From: Emiliania huxleyi CCMP1516
Lineage: Eukaryota > Haptophyta > Isochrysidales > Noelaerhabdaceae
Length of the DNA stretch: 64,000 nt
Direction of reading: 5' to 3'
NCBI RefSeq assembly: GCF_000372725.1
Contig: NW_005199770.1
Coordinates: 1,744,593-1,808,592, forward strand
The notes under the pieces were generated by a model that saw nothing but the letters and a program-made list of their open reading frames with translations, did no database searches and was not told the DNA's origin. A program made the translations under genes and the position numbers. Position 1 is the first letter of the stretch, and each line of letters begins with the position of its first letter. This document shows, piece by piece, positions 41,284 to 51,160 of the stretch.

Positions 41284-42843
41284 TCAACCAAAGCCCATCC
41301 ACCACGGCGTCTCGACGTGAGGAGAGCCAAGGTCCCGCGACGTGAGGCGGGTGGCGTTCTGCTTCCCGCGCGGCCCGAACAGGGCGTCGCCAAAGACGCC
41401 GACCACCCCGCCGGTCGCGGACAGCACATCTCCCGACGCCGACAGCACATCTCCGGACAGCATATCGCCCGCGACCTCGGTCGCCCCGACAACCACGTTA
41501 CCGGTCACCTGCTCGCCCACCTGCAAGCCCGACGCGGCAATCTTTCCGGGCGGCCCGAACTGTTCCATCGTGTCGTAGAGCTCGCAGCCGGGGAGGATGT
41601 GCTGCAGCGCTGGTAGCATTGGCATCGGCCTCGGCAGCCGCAATGCAAGTAGCTGGTTGAGTGCCGTCTGGGCGTCTGCGGCAAGGTGGCGGCGGAAGAG
41701 GTTATGGGGGCGTCGATTGAAACACGTGGCGAGCTGGCGGGGGCGAGGGGTGTGCTCTCTTGAGTCGATTTGCGGCCGGATGAAGCGCTCGTCGATACTG
41801 CCGGCGAGCGTGGAGGAGAGCGACGACCACCAGGCGCCGCTCTCGGTGGTCTCATCGGCGAGTTCCTCCTCGACTACGAGGCTAAAGTCGCCACGAGTCG
41901 CATTCGCACCGCTCATCTCAGCCTTGGAGAGGCTGCGCATGGGGCCGACGTGGAAGGAGCGGAAGGGGATGTCGGCTGAGAGGTCCTCCCCGTCGTGGCT
42001 GCCCAAATCAGCAGCGTCCCATCCGACCGACACCTCGGCCAACTTCATGCTCAGCATCGTGCACCCCTCCACCTCGAGCGAGAAGTCCGCCGACAGCGTG
42101 GCGTTGCAAAGTCGCGCGAGGAGCGCAAAGGGGCCCAGGTGCATCGAGGCGGCAGGTACCTCCTCCTCCTTGACTGAACAGAGGGAATCTGATCGCGCCG
42201 CGATTTTCATTTCAACGATGCCGCCACCGGCTCCATGCGAGGCCAGCGACTCTTGCCAGGTTTGCCTGCCGTCACCGACGCGGAGCGAGAAGTGCCCCGT
42301 CACGTTGAAGCGGTTGTTGAAGATGTTGCACATGCCTATCGCGTCCGCCGTCTGTATGCTGTCCACCTCAAGCCCGTCCAGTCCAACGATTGTGCCGCCC
42401 AGGCTCTGCAGCGTCTGCACCTCGCTGCACCGCGACATGACGTCTCCCACCGCCGAGCCCACGACGCTGCCGATGTCTCGGCCGCCCCACAGGCCGGAGA
42501 GCACGCTGCCGGCATGCGAGAAGAGGTCCTGCTTGGCAGCCTCAGCGCAGGCGAGCAAGCACTCCTTGCTCATCGGCGGTCCGCTCCACGTGCGACCTGT
42601 TGTGTTGTCTGGCGCGACGACAAGGCGCGAGGGGACAATCGAGCCGAGCACCTCGTTGAGCACTGTCTTGGCCAGCTCTGGCTCGACCAACGCTATGCAC
42701 AGGTTCATAGACTCTACGCTGCGCTCTGCCGGCGGCCCCGCCGAGAGGCGAGCGGGATTGCTGCAAGCTCGCAGGAGGAGGACGAGGAGCACGAGGAGCG
42801 CGAGCATCGCCCGTATGAATCCGGGGCCAGCGCCCGTCTGCAT
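41284..42843 (-). CDS. Predicted secreted or cell-surface protein, unknown family
   Basis: The protein is 519 residues from ATG at 42841-42843. The N-terminus carries a hydrophobic signal-like stretch (about residues 10-26, MLALLVLLVLLL) followed by a Cys/Asn region. Five Asn-X-Thr sequons (NTTG, NVTG, NATL and two NATR) and about ten scattered cysteines fit a secreted, disulfide-bonded glycoprotein. Near the C-terminus is a short internal repeat (GDMLSGDVLSASGDVLSATGG). I do not recognise a family. The gene is convergent with the PKS, 378 bp apart, and appears to lack introns. No functional link to the PKS can be shown. Confidence 0.72.
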   Translation of the reverse strand: MQTGAGPGFIRAMLALLVLLVLLLRACSNPARLSAGPPAERSVESMNLCIALVEPELAKTVLNEVLGSIVPSRLVVAPDNTTGRTWSGPPMSKECLLACAEAAKQDLFSHAGSVLSGLWGGRDIGSVVGSAVGDVMSRCSEVQTLQSLGGTIVGLDGLEVDSIQTADAIGMCNIFNNRFNVTGHFSLRVGDGRQTWQESLASHGAGGGIVEMKIAARSDSLCSVKEEEVPAASMHLGPFALLARLCNATLSADFSLEVEGCTMLSMKLAEVSVGWDAADLGSHDGEDLSADIPFRSFHVGPMRSLSKAEMSGANATRGDFSLVVEEELADETTESGAWWSSLSSTLAGSIDERFIRPQIDSREHTPRPRQLATCFNRRPHNLFRRHLAADAQTALNQLLALRLPRPMPMLPALQHILPGCELYDTMEQFGPPGKIAASGLQVGEQVTGNVVVGATEVAGDMLSGDVLSASGDVLSATGGVVGVFGDALFGPRGKQNATRLTSRDLGSPHVETPWWMGFG

Positions 42844-43500
42844 GTTGGGTGCCCAGTGCCCCGAGAGGGGGGGTAGCTCGCGAAAGAGGAAGGCGCGCGA
42901 CTAACAGGAGGGACGCACGTCTCGTGAGAGTGGTGCTCTTGGGGTGGTCCCGGTCGCTCGACTGCCAGCTAGCGGCCCTTTTGAGCTAGCCAGGCTGGCT
43001 GTGCGGTTGCTTTTGAGCCTGTACGTACGTGCTTATAGCTTACTGGGAGAAAAGAGAGAGGGGGGTTGTGTCAGCCTGTATGCGCATATTCGCGCGATCT
43101 CGTACTTTAAGGCTGGATCCGGCCATTCCAAGGGTATACCTTTGAGAATCCCCAGCCTCCCTCCCTCCTAGTCACAATCTCAATTTCTCGACTCTCCAAC
43201 ACGAAGTGCTGCGATCGGGGTTCTCCCATTTCTTTTTTCCTTTCTTTTTTTGGGCCCTGTGAGCACCCTAGCCAGGGGGGGGGGGGCGAGAAGGGGGTTG
43301 GACACAGAAAGAATTTCACAACAAAAGGCTCTCGCACAAAAAAAGAAAAGCACGTACTTCGTACACCCATACACGGCCACAGACAACCCCAGGCAGTCCC
43401 CGGTGCCGCAGTCGCTGTCGCAGTCATGCTCGGGCGAGCGGCCAGTCGAACAAGCGCCCCCCTCCCAAAGCGGCCGCCTTCCCAGGCAGCGCCCATACTC
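42844..43500. other. Gene-poor region upstream of the secreted-protein gene
   Basis: This probably holds the promoter of the minus-strand gene starting at 42843. It contains short homopolymer runs (T at about 43231-43250, G at 43277-43286, A at about 43339-43345). No supported gene. Confidence 0.5.
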
Positions 43501-43502
43501 GC

Positions 43503-43800
43503 TCACGGCGCGAAGTGGACGCGGAAAATTCCGCGCAGGCCGTCGGCCACCCAGACCTCCTCGCCCTCCCAGCCATACCGCCCGGCGGCGTGCGAGTGCT
43601 GCGCGAGCTTCTCGACGCGGGAGATGGTTCCTATGGAGATGCCAGAGACGCGTCCCGGACATGGCGGGAGGGGGTCTAGACGCTGCATCTCGGCTGTATC
43701 TCGGCGGCATCTCGGCGGCATCTCGGCGGCATCTCGGCGGCATCTCGGCTGCATCTGCCAGAGACGCCGCCTTGGACTTTGGCGCGTGCGGGCGCATGGT
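43503..43800 (-). other. Possible exon(s) of an unrecognised gene around a tandem-repeat intron
   Basis: On the minus strand about 43510-43660 encodes a natural-looking segment (ISIGTISRVEKLAQHSHAAG, then WEGEEVWVADGLRGIF). Next to it, 43683-43752 is a tandem array of a CATCTCGGCGG-type 15-mer, bordered on both sides by a TGCCAGAGACGC repeat (43640-43651 and 43759-43770). That layout resembles the repeat-filled introns of the genes further right. I cannot fix the strand, splice sites or function. Confidence 0.3.
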
Positions 43801-43854
43801 CGAGGCTCTCGAGGCGCACGTCCTGGCGAGGGAGGGGGAGGGGTGGGACTAAGG

Positions 43855-44825
43855 CGAGAGGGGGGGGGGGGGGGGGGGCAGTGAAGGGGCAGTGGAGGGG
43901 GTGTCAAGAAGGGCGGCGGGTCAGAAGGGGAAAACCGAGGGTGAAGGGGGTGCGACCACAGCGGGCGAGAACACAAGGCAATCTCTTGACCTCGCGGCGA
44001 CCTGGTAGGCTCCGCCCGCGCCCGGCGGCGGGTGGGCGGCGGAGAGGTAGGAAGTCTCGAGCGATTCGAGCAGTGCGCTCCATGCGCTGCTCACCTTGAG
44101 GTACGGAACAGCAGTCAGTACCGCTCGTTGCTGAAGGCGTCAGTTGACTTCTAGCCGCGAGAGTGCGCTCCATGCGCTGCTCACCTTCCGGAGCATCAAG
44201 CCAACGCAGGCAGTCAGACATGAATGACTAAAGTCGCGAGAGTGAGCTCGAGCAAGGCTGCTCGCCGCCTCGCACCTGTGTCCTCGGCTACTCTCGGCCA
44301 ATCTCGGCTATCTTGGCCATCTCTCGGCCATGCATCTCGGGCGGTCTCTCGCCTTTTCGCCCGTGTCCTCGAGCGCCTGCCGCACCTCGGGGATGGTGGC
44401 CACCGCGGCGCCGACGGCGGCAACCTGCGGGCAACCTCGGCTAATCTCGGCTAATTAATTACTCAGGAGGCGCCGACCGCGGCAGCCTGCGGGCAATCGA
44501 AGACTGTGGACGGGCTCTGTTCGGGAGCCCGCCGGGCCGGCTGAGGCTGTGTGTCCGTCTGCCGTGGACCAGGTGATGCCTAGGAGCCCTTCACGGACGG
44601 TGTGTATGCTATCCAACACCTAGGGACCGCGTGGGGTGAGCAGCGGTCTGGGTGAGCCGGGCTCGGCGGCGGTGGCGGCGTCAGCAGGCGGATCGTCGCG
44701 GTTTCGAGCCGCGTGTCGCAGCCACGGCGTGACCTCGACTCGGGGAGCGCTGCGAGCTCCATCTCGGGTCGAGATCTCGGCGGTGATGTCTCGATGGCCG
44801 GCCCTCTAGATCTACATCTCTAGAT
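43855..44825. other. Repeat-rich intergenic DNA
   Basis: It contains a poly-G run (about 43861-43879), two copies of GTGCGCTCCATGCGCTGCTC 93 bp apart (near 44070 and 44163), several CTCGGCTA-type repeats (44280-44460) and a doubled TCTAGATCTACATC (about 44807-44833). No supported gene. Confidence 0.55.
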
Positions 44826-45470
44826 CTACATCCTCCCCATGTCTCGATGGCCGACCCTCTCTCGGCCACGTCTCGGCTGAACCTCGACCTGCGACGCGAC
44901 TCGGAGGGCGCTGCCCGCCCGATGCGCCGCCGTGCCGACGCCGGTGAAGCCAGCGGCGTTCGCGGCTGCGGCGGCCGTCTCGAGGCCGGCAGACAGCGCA
45001 AAGCCGCTACCGGCGATCATCTGCGCCTCGCCGCCGCCTCCGCCGCCTCGGGAGTGGGCCAAGGCTTGTGCGGCCAGCAGGACCTCGGCAAACTCGCCGC
45101 TCGCGCCGCCGCTCGCAAAGGCCGCCGTCGCCGCCGCGGCGAATGCGGCGAACGCCGCCTCGGCACTCATGCTGCTCTCGGCGCGCTGGCCGCTGCTGCT
45201 CGGGCAGTCGCCAGAGCCAGGCAGCCCTCCTCCTCCGCGTCGGAGGTCAGTGTCGTACCGGCGCCGCTTGTCCGTGTCACCGAGCACCTCCCACGCCTCC
45301 GCCACGCGCCGGAAAGCGTCGGTCGCTTGCGGATGGTCGTTTTTGTCCGGGTGCACGCGTACAGACGTGCGCAGAAACCGCTGGCGGAGGTCGGCGGCGG
45401 CGGCGTCCCGCGGAGCGCCGAGGACGGAATAGTGGTCGCGCGCGCCGAGCACGGACTTGACCGCGTCCAT
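44826..45470 (-). CDS. Small J-domain (DnaJ/HSP40-like) protein
   Basis: The protein is 214 residues from ATG at 45468-45470. Residues about 12-75 form a J domain: helix I HYSVLGAPRDAAAADLRQRF, the diagnostic HPD in VHPDKND, then FRRVAEAWEVLGDTDKRRRYD. J domains stimulate Hsp70 ATPase activity. There is no Gly/Phe region or zinc-finger, so it is a type III (DnaJC-like) member. The rest is Ala/Gly-rich with no family match. No intron is needed. The Hsp70 partner and compartment cannot be told. Confidence 0.88.
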   Translation of the reverse strand: MDAVKSVLGARDHYSVLGAPRDAAAADLRQRFLRTSVRVHPDKNDHPQATDAFRRVAEAWEVLGDTDKRRRYDTDLRRGGGGLPGSGDCPSSSGQRAESSMSAEAAFAAFAAAATAAFASGGASGEFAEVLLAAQALAHSRGGGGGGEAQMIAGSGFALSAGLETAAAAANAAGFTGVGTAAHRAGSALRVASQVEVQPRRGRERVGHRDMGRM

Positions 45471-46248
<778 letters not shown>

Positions 46249-46273
46249 GCTCACCCACGCGTACCACGCGCAC

Positions 46274-46394
46274 CGGGCCTTGCACTTTAAATGCCGTGGG
46301 GCTCCTGTCGTTAGACGTGGAGACGCGAGGGTTGCCCCCCCTTGCCCCACCACCTCGTGTGTGTGGAGAAGTTTACCTTACCTTACCTTACCTT
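46274..46394 (+). repeat. Left arm of a long imperfect inverted repeat
   Basis: Read forward it matches the reverse complement of about 49797-49930. Shared blocks in order are GGCCTT..TGCACTTT, ATGCCG..GTGGGGCTCC, GGGTTGCCCCCC, CTTGCCCCAC, TGTGGAGAA and a TTACC pentamer run (about 46374-46393 here). The arms enclose the palindrome array and the oxygenase gene. Confidence 0.75.
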
Positions 46395-47000
46395 AGGGTT
46401 GCGAGCAACTTGGCTCACAATCCTAGCGACAAGCCTCCGACTGCGAGCAGCAGCGCTCGCAATCCTAGAACTTTCGCCGATTACGAGCGACACCGCCCAC
46501 AGTCCTACGACTTCTAGGATTGCGCGCGGGTCCCCTCGCACAATCGGTGCGAGCACTGTTTGGATTGTGAGGAGATCCTCCCGGCGCGCTCACTCACAAG
46601 CGCTCGCGGCTGGAGCGATTGGGAGCGCCCTCTGTGCGCCTGCTAGCCAACTAGCAGTCCTTGGATCTTTGGTACCGGATTGTGAGCGCAGCCGCTCATA
46701 GTCCTACAAGACGTAGCTCGTAGGATTGCGAGCGCTCCTGCTCGCAATCGGAGGCATGTTGCCAGGATTGTGAGCTAAGCTGCTCGCAACCCTAGACCTT
46801 GCTCGGATTGCGAGCGCGCTGGTAGTAGTCGTAGGCGTCACCAGTCACCTTGGGAGCGGAGCTGCTCTTAGTCCTAGAAGATGTATGTAGGATTGCGAGC
46901 GTGGGTGCTCACAATCGCACAGAGATGCTACGATTGCGAGGCCTGCTGCTCACAATCCTTCGACTTCTAGGATTGAGAGCAGCGCTGCTCTCAATCCTAG
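46395..47000. repeat. Array of about 12-13 imperfect 30-nt palindromes
   Basis: The unit consensus is close to TAGGATTGCGAGC then a short centre then GCTCGCAATCCTA. Units start near 46393, 46439, 46477, 46515, 46677, 46720, 46763, 46804, 46848, 46888, 46929 and 46967. The last (46967-47000) is a perfect 34-bp palindrome. Arms vary in compensating ways. No coding potential. Confidence 0.85.
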
Positions 47001-47477
47001 CCTGGTAGAAAAGAAGGTTCACCCGCACTCAGCCAGGACCCGTGGGGCAGACATCGAGAGCGAGAAAAAGAAATTGCCCTATTTTCCACTCTAAAAAGAT
47101 TTTAAACAAAAGAACTCTCTCTCACGACACTCGCTAGGTAGGTAGGTAGAAAGGTGAAGAACAGCCAGGCTCGGACTGGACACCAACGCGGTATGGGTGG
47201 ACGCTCGCTGGACAGATGATGACGACACGCATGAGCGACTCACAGACACAAACAAGCTCACAAGACACACAGCCAGCTGGCTGCCACACACCCTGAGTTG
47301 GCGTACACATAACTCAAGGCCACATCCTCCCTGTCTCGCTCGACACAGGTAAAAAGAAACCCCCAAATGTCAATCTGGCCGCTGGTGCGCTGGCGTCGGG
47401 GGGAGAGGACTCGCTGGCCAGCGCACATTTGGGGATCAGAGCACCCCCCTCCCCGCTGCGGCCCAGTTCTTGCAGCG
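47001..47477. other. Upstream region of the oxygenase gene, with a dispersed repeat
   Basis: About 47165-47290 is, in reverse complement, similar to about 63400-63500 (shared core CCACCCATACCGCGTTGGTG). A TAGG tetramer run lies near 47136-47147, and a CTCTCTCTCACGACAC motif resembling those at 59150 and 63930 lies near 47112. Confidence 0.6.
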
Positions 47478-49797
47478 ATGGCAGCGAGCGATCCGGCGAG
47501 CGATCCGGTCGAGGCGCCTGCTGTGCTCGAGGCGGCCGCGCCAGGCTTCGCCGCTCGCGCGGCCGCCTCTCTCCGCGCCGATGGCTTTGTACGCGTCCGC
47601 CTCAAGTCCACCGACCTCGCATCGGCCATGTATGAGCGCTGTGCCGCCTTCTTTGACGACCCGGAGGCACCCGGTGCCGCCTTTTCCGCCGCCCGCGGGA
47701 CCACCCACGCAGCAGTGGGACGGATGCCCTCAGGCGTCTCGCAGCACCCACATTCCTCCTCGCGACCGGTCTGCTCACGACCGGCGGTGCGGCTACTCTC
47801 GCGAACGAGGCCGCGAGTTCCTCGAGCTGCACCCGCGTGCCGCCTGCGCCGCCGCCGCGCTGGCCAAAGCGGACGGCCCGGCGGCGGCAGCCCTGCAAGC
47901 GGTCGCTGAGTGCGCTGAGGCGTGTCACGCAGTCGCCGTGGCGGTCCTGGAGGAGCTAGCGGCGGAGGGCGGCGAGGGCGGCGAGGGCGGGGCAGCGCTG
48001 GCTCAGCTTGTCAGAGACGAGGCGCTGCTTGGCGGCGGCGGCGGCGGCGGCGAGGACACTGGCAGCGGCGGCGGCGGTGGCAGCGCCCGCCGAGGTGGTG
48101 GCGGCGGAGGTGGCAGCAGCGGTGGAAGCGGCGAACGTGGCAGCGGCGGCGGCGAGGGCGGCGGCGAGGGCGGCGGCGAGGGCGACGGGCTGGGAGTCTG
48201 CGATCGGTCGTACAGCGCCTCGATGCTTCGCGTGCACCGGTACAGCGCCGGCGTCGACTTTCCTCCGCACGAAGACCTCGGGCTGGTGACGGTGGCGCCG
48301 CGCGCAACAGCCGCCGGCCTGCAGGTCCAGCTGCCCTGCAGTCTCGGCCGTGCCGAAGCGTTCTCTCGGCCATCTCTCAGCCAGATCTCGGCCTGCCAGG
48401 TCCAGCTGCCCTGCGGCCGTTTCGAGGCGATCGAGGAGTCGATGGCGGCGGACGAGGCGCTTCTCTTCGCCTAGAAGGTTCCGAGAAGGTTGCGAGAAGG
48501 TTCCGAGAAGGTTCCATGCGGACGAGGCGCTTCTCTTCGCCGGCTCGTCCCTCGCCGCGCTGGTGCGGAGCATCCCCTACCCCACGGTACCCGAATCCAC
48601 CCTCCCTACCCCACAGGACCCGGACCCACCCAGGTGCGGGGCATCCGGCCGCTGCCGCACAAGGTCGCAGCGCAGGGCAGCGGCCTGCGTCTCTCCGCGC
48701 CCTACTTCCTTCGCGCCACGCCGCGCCTCGCGCTAGGCCGCGCCAGCATGCCGCCCGGCGCTGCGGGCGGGGCAGGCGGCGCGGTGTGCGGCGCGGTGTG
48801 CGGCGCGGTGTCGGTAGGGGAGTTTGTCGAGGCCAAGATGGCGGAGCGCTCCAACGCGGCGCGCGCGGCGGTCGAGGCGGCGGCGCGGGAGGCGGCGGCG
48901 GCGCAGGCGGCGGCGGCGGCAGCGCTGGCGAGCACGATCGGGCGCGATTGCACTGTGCCGGTGGCGGTGGCGACGCCGGTCGCCGCGCTGCTCCCGCCAC
49001 CGCCGCCGCTGCCGACGGCGGCGGCGGAGGCGGAGGCGGAGGCGACGACGGGGGAGGCGGCGGAGGCGGTGGCGGCAACAGCGACGGAGGCGGTGACGGC
49101 GGCGACGGCGGCAGCGACGGCGACGGCAGCGACGGCAATGGCAGCAGCGACGGCGACGGCGGTTGCGTTTGGGGGGGCGGTAGCGCTTGGGGGGGCGGTA
49201 GCGCGGAGGCCTGGCCCGCCAGCTCGGGTGCGGGCGGCGTTTCTGCGGATCGACGCTGACGGCGACGGGCGGGTGGCGTGGGGTGAGCTGGAGCGAGGCT
49301 TTGCCGACGAGTTCGGCGCGAGGCTGTCGGCCAGAGGCGCGGCTGCCGGAGGGGCGGCGGAGGAGGTGGATACGGATGCCGATGCGTGGGCGGCGGGCGG
49401 GGAGGAGGCGGAGGGAGAGGCGACGTCGGGCGGCGAGGAGGGGGAGGGGGGGGCGGCGGGGGCGCCGCGGCTGGCCGGCGACGCGCGCGATCGCCTCTCG
49501 TCTCTCTTTGACGCCCTCAGCATTGGCGACCTCTTCTACCCGGCCCGCTACTTTGACGCCGGCCGCTTCAACGAGGCGTACGCCGAGATGCTGTTCTCCG
49601 CCTTCGACGCGCGCGGCGAGGGCGCACTCGACTACACGCAGGCGCAGCAGGCGCTGCAGTGGCTGATGCGGACGCCCGCCGACGGCGGCGCCAAGCCCGA
49701 GGTGCCGCTGGCCTGCCCGGCCGAAGCGTATGATGCGGCGGGAGGGCTCAGGCTGGAGCGGCCGTGGTTCTTCATGCTCTATCGCACGATGCCGTGA
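47478..49797 (+). CDS. 2OG-Fe(II) oxygenase fused to EF-hands, five exons
   Basis: Exons as inferred: 47478-47666, 47734-48324, 48400-48456, 48527-48562, 48634-49797, giving 678 residues, all phase 0. The first part is an isopenicillin-N-synthase-like dioxygenase: an N-terminal helix region, CGYSRERGREFLEL, SMLRVHRYSAG, the iron-binding HxD in PPHEDLGLVTV (His 48268-48270, Asp 48274-48276), the distal His (48658-48660, PLPHKV) and the 2OG-binding RLS (Arg 48688-48690). A long Gly/Ser-rich insert (about 48026-48190) interrupts it. The C-terminal part has an Ala-rich coiled stretch, one good EF-hand (DADGDGRVAWGE, near 49245) and a weaker one near 49600. It probably hydroxylates or oxidises a small molecule under Ca2+ influence; the substrate is unknown. 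Splicing is supported because it restores the metal site in one frame. Confidence 0.85.
47667..47733 (+). other. Oxygenase intron 1, GC-AG, 67 nt
   Basis: GGAG|GCACC joins TCAG|GCGTC, moving from the frame of the N-terminal helix to that of the GYSRERGREF motif. AG|GC stands at both ends. Confidence 0.7.
48325..48399 (+). other. Oxygenase intron 2, GT-AG, 75 nt, repeat-flanked
   Basis: CCTGCAG|GTCCAGCTGCCCTGC at the donor recurs as CTGCCAG|GTCCAGCTGCCCTGC at the acceptor. The 75 nt have no stop and would add 25 residues with a duplicated VQLPC. Removing them gives a single GLQVQLPCGRFEA. Confidence 0.75.
48457..48526 (+). other. Oxygenase intron 3, GC-AG, 70 nt, repeat-flanked
   Basis: About 25 nt (GCGGACGAGGCGCTTCTC...) occur both across the donor (48447-48471) and across the acceptor (48517-48541). 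Between them lies a run of GAGAAGGTTCC-type repeats with an in-frame TAG. Splicing at either GACGAG|GC restores EALLFAGSS. Confidence 0.85.
48563..48633 (+). other. Oxygenase intron 4, GT-AG, 71 nt, repeat-flanked
   Basis: The donor side reads CTG|GTGCGGAGCATCC and the acceptor side CAG|GTGCGGGGCATCC. Splicing joins SSLAAL to VRGIRPLPHKV, bringing in the distal iron His. Confidence 0.85.
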
Positions 49798-49930
49798 GGT
49801 AAGGTACGGTAAATTTCTCCACAACACAAATGTGATGTGGGGCAAGAGGGGGGGCAACCATCGCATATCTCCTCCCGGACACGGGCAGGTGGGGAGCCCC
49901 CCACGCGGCATCGCAAAGTGCAAAAGGCCC
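49797..49930 (-). repeat. Right arm of the long imperfect inverted repeat
   Basis: Reverse complement of about 46274-46394 with small indels. It starts right at the oxygenase stop codon, so it also forms the 3' UTR. Confidence 0.75.
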
Positions 49931-50840
49931 CATCTAGAAAACCCCCGGCTCTCGTACACGATGAGAAACCAGCGAGGGGGCAGGTTGCGTTCGTTTGTCA
50001 CTGTTCGCGGCTCGGCTTGCGTATGCGGATGGGAACTTCGAGGACAGCAGGCGTCCCACCCCCTCCGGCCATCCCCCCGGCTCCCAAGTGCGCGGCCGCG
50101 ACGCGCTGCGCACCCTCTTGTTCCGCGCTGCGCCCGCTCTCGGCATGGCCGTCGTCCGCCGAGATCACCTCCTCTTCGCGCCGCAGGTGCACAACCAAGG
50201 GCTGGCCACCTCCGTATCCATCATGGTGAAGCCAATGGGCCAAAAAGGGAGAGCGCTCCCCTCCCAGGTGGCCGGAGGGTACACCTCGGGTCGGCGTGCT
50301 GGGGGGGGCGCCGGTGCGCAAGCCCACTTTCCGGGCGACCCCGAGGGGGAGGAGGCCGGGCGAGTGGCAGCAACTCACTGTTAGTGTCCCGGGCCGCTGC
50401 GGCACCGTTTATACGGCCCCTCGTGATGTCTTTCCGATTGTGAGTCGTCCTCTGGCCAGCCGAGGGGCACCAGAACGGCATGTGTACTGGTGCTGGCTGC
50501 GGGTGCGGAACGGGCTTTTTTTAACTCGCAACCAACTATACTATACAAGGACACCCTCGGGGGGGACACTCGGCGCATGTGCGTCACGTCAGGGTGGAGT
50601 TGGCGGTGGCCGAGCGTCGTCTCCCAATCGACTCGCAGCGCGGAGTCGAGGGGTAAAGCGCGTCGCGCTGCGACACTCGAGAGCCGGCGGGATAGCCGTG
50701 GGGCGCGGCCGACTTTGAAGTCCTCGAAGATCCGGTGCGCATTCGTCCTCTGAGACCCACGCGTACAGGAAAGGGGCGAGAACGCGGCCATTCTCCATTG
50801 ACAATCTAACGCTCAACCTTGAGCTAGCCCGTTCCACACA
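49931..50840. other. Gene-poor region
   Basis: The overlapping Arg/Pro/Gly-rich frames on both strands show no recognisable domain and no agreement between frames. No supported gene. Confidence 0.45.
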
Positions 50841-50945
50841 GTGAGATATGAGGCGAGGTGAGGCGAGATGTCAGATGAGGCGAGGTGAGGCGAGATGAGG
50901 CGAGATGAGGCGAGGTGAGGCGACGTTAGGCGAGATGAAGCGGGA
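50841..50945. repeat. GAGGCGAGRT tandem repeat
   Basis: About ten degenerate copies of a 10-mer (TGAGGCGAGA/G). Confidence 0.85.
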
Positions 50946-51002
50946 TGCACAGCGAGAATGTGCAGCGAGATGCCTCTTTTGCAGTAAGATGTCTTATGCT
51001 GT

Positions 51003-51160
51003 GTGGGGCTGCTTGTGCTGCCTGCTCCCCCGGGCTGGCAGCACAAGCAGCCACACAAGTCAGAGCTTTTGGGTTGTGTGGCTGCTTGTGCTGCCTGCTC
51101 AAATTGAGCAGGCAGCACAAGCAGCATTGAGCAGGCAGCACAAGCAGCCACACAAGTCAG
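51003..51160. repeat. Cluster of inverted repeats built on GCTGCTTGTGCTGCCTGCTC
   Basis: The core is a near-perfect hairpin with 22-bp arms (51081-51102 and 51104-51125) around one base. Further copies lie at 51007-51026, 51041-51055 (inverse) and 51128-51149 (inverse), with GTGTGG/CCACAC extensions. It may be a MITE-like element. Confidence 0.85.

Noticed and set aside
41600-42904. Plus-strand 435-codon frame opposite the secreted-protein gene
   Set aside because: The minus strand has a signal peptide, sequons and a better residue pattern. The plus frame is Ser/Arg/Pro-rich without a domain.
46395-47000. CRISPR array
   Set aside because: The units are palindromes with diverged arms and irregular spacing, there are no cas genes, and the genome is eukaryotic.
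48377-50001. Minus-strand Pro- and Arg-rich frames opposite the oxygenase gene
   Set aside because: Shadows of the Ala/Gly-rich plus-strand coding sequence.
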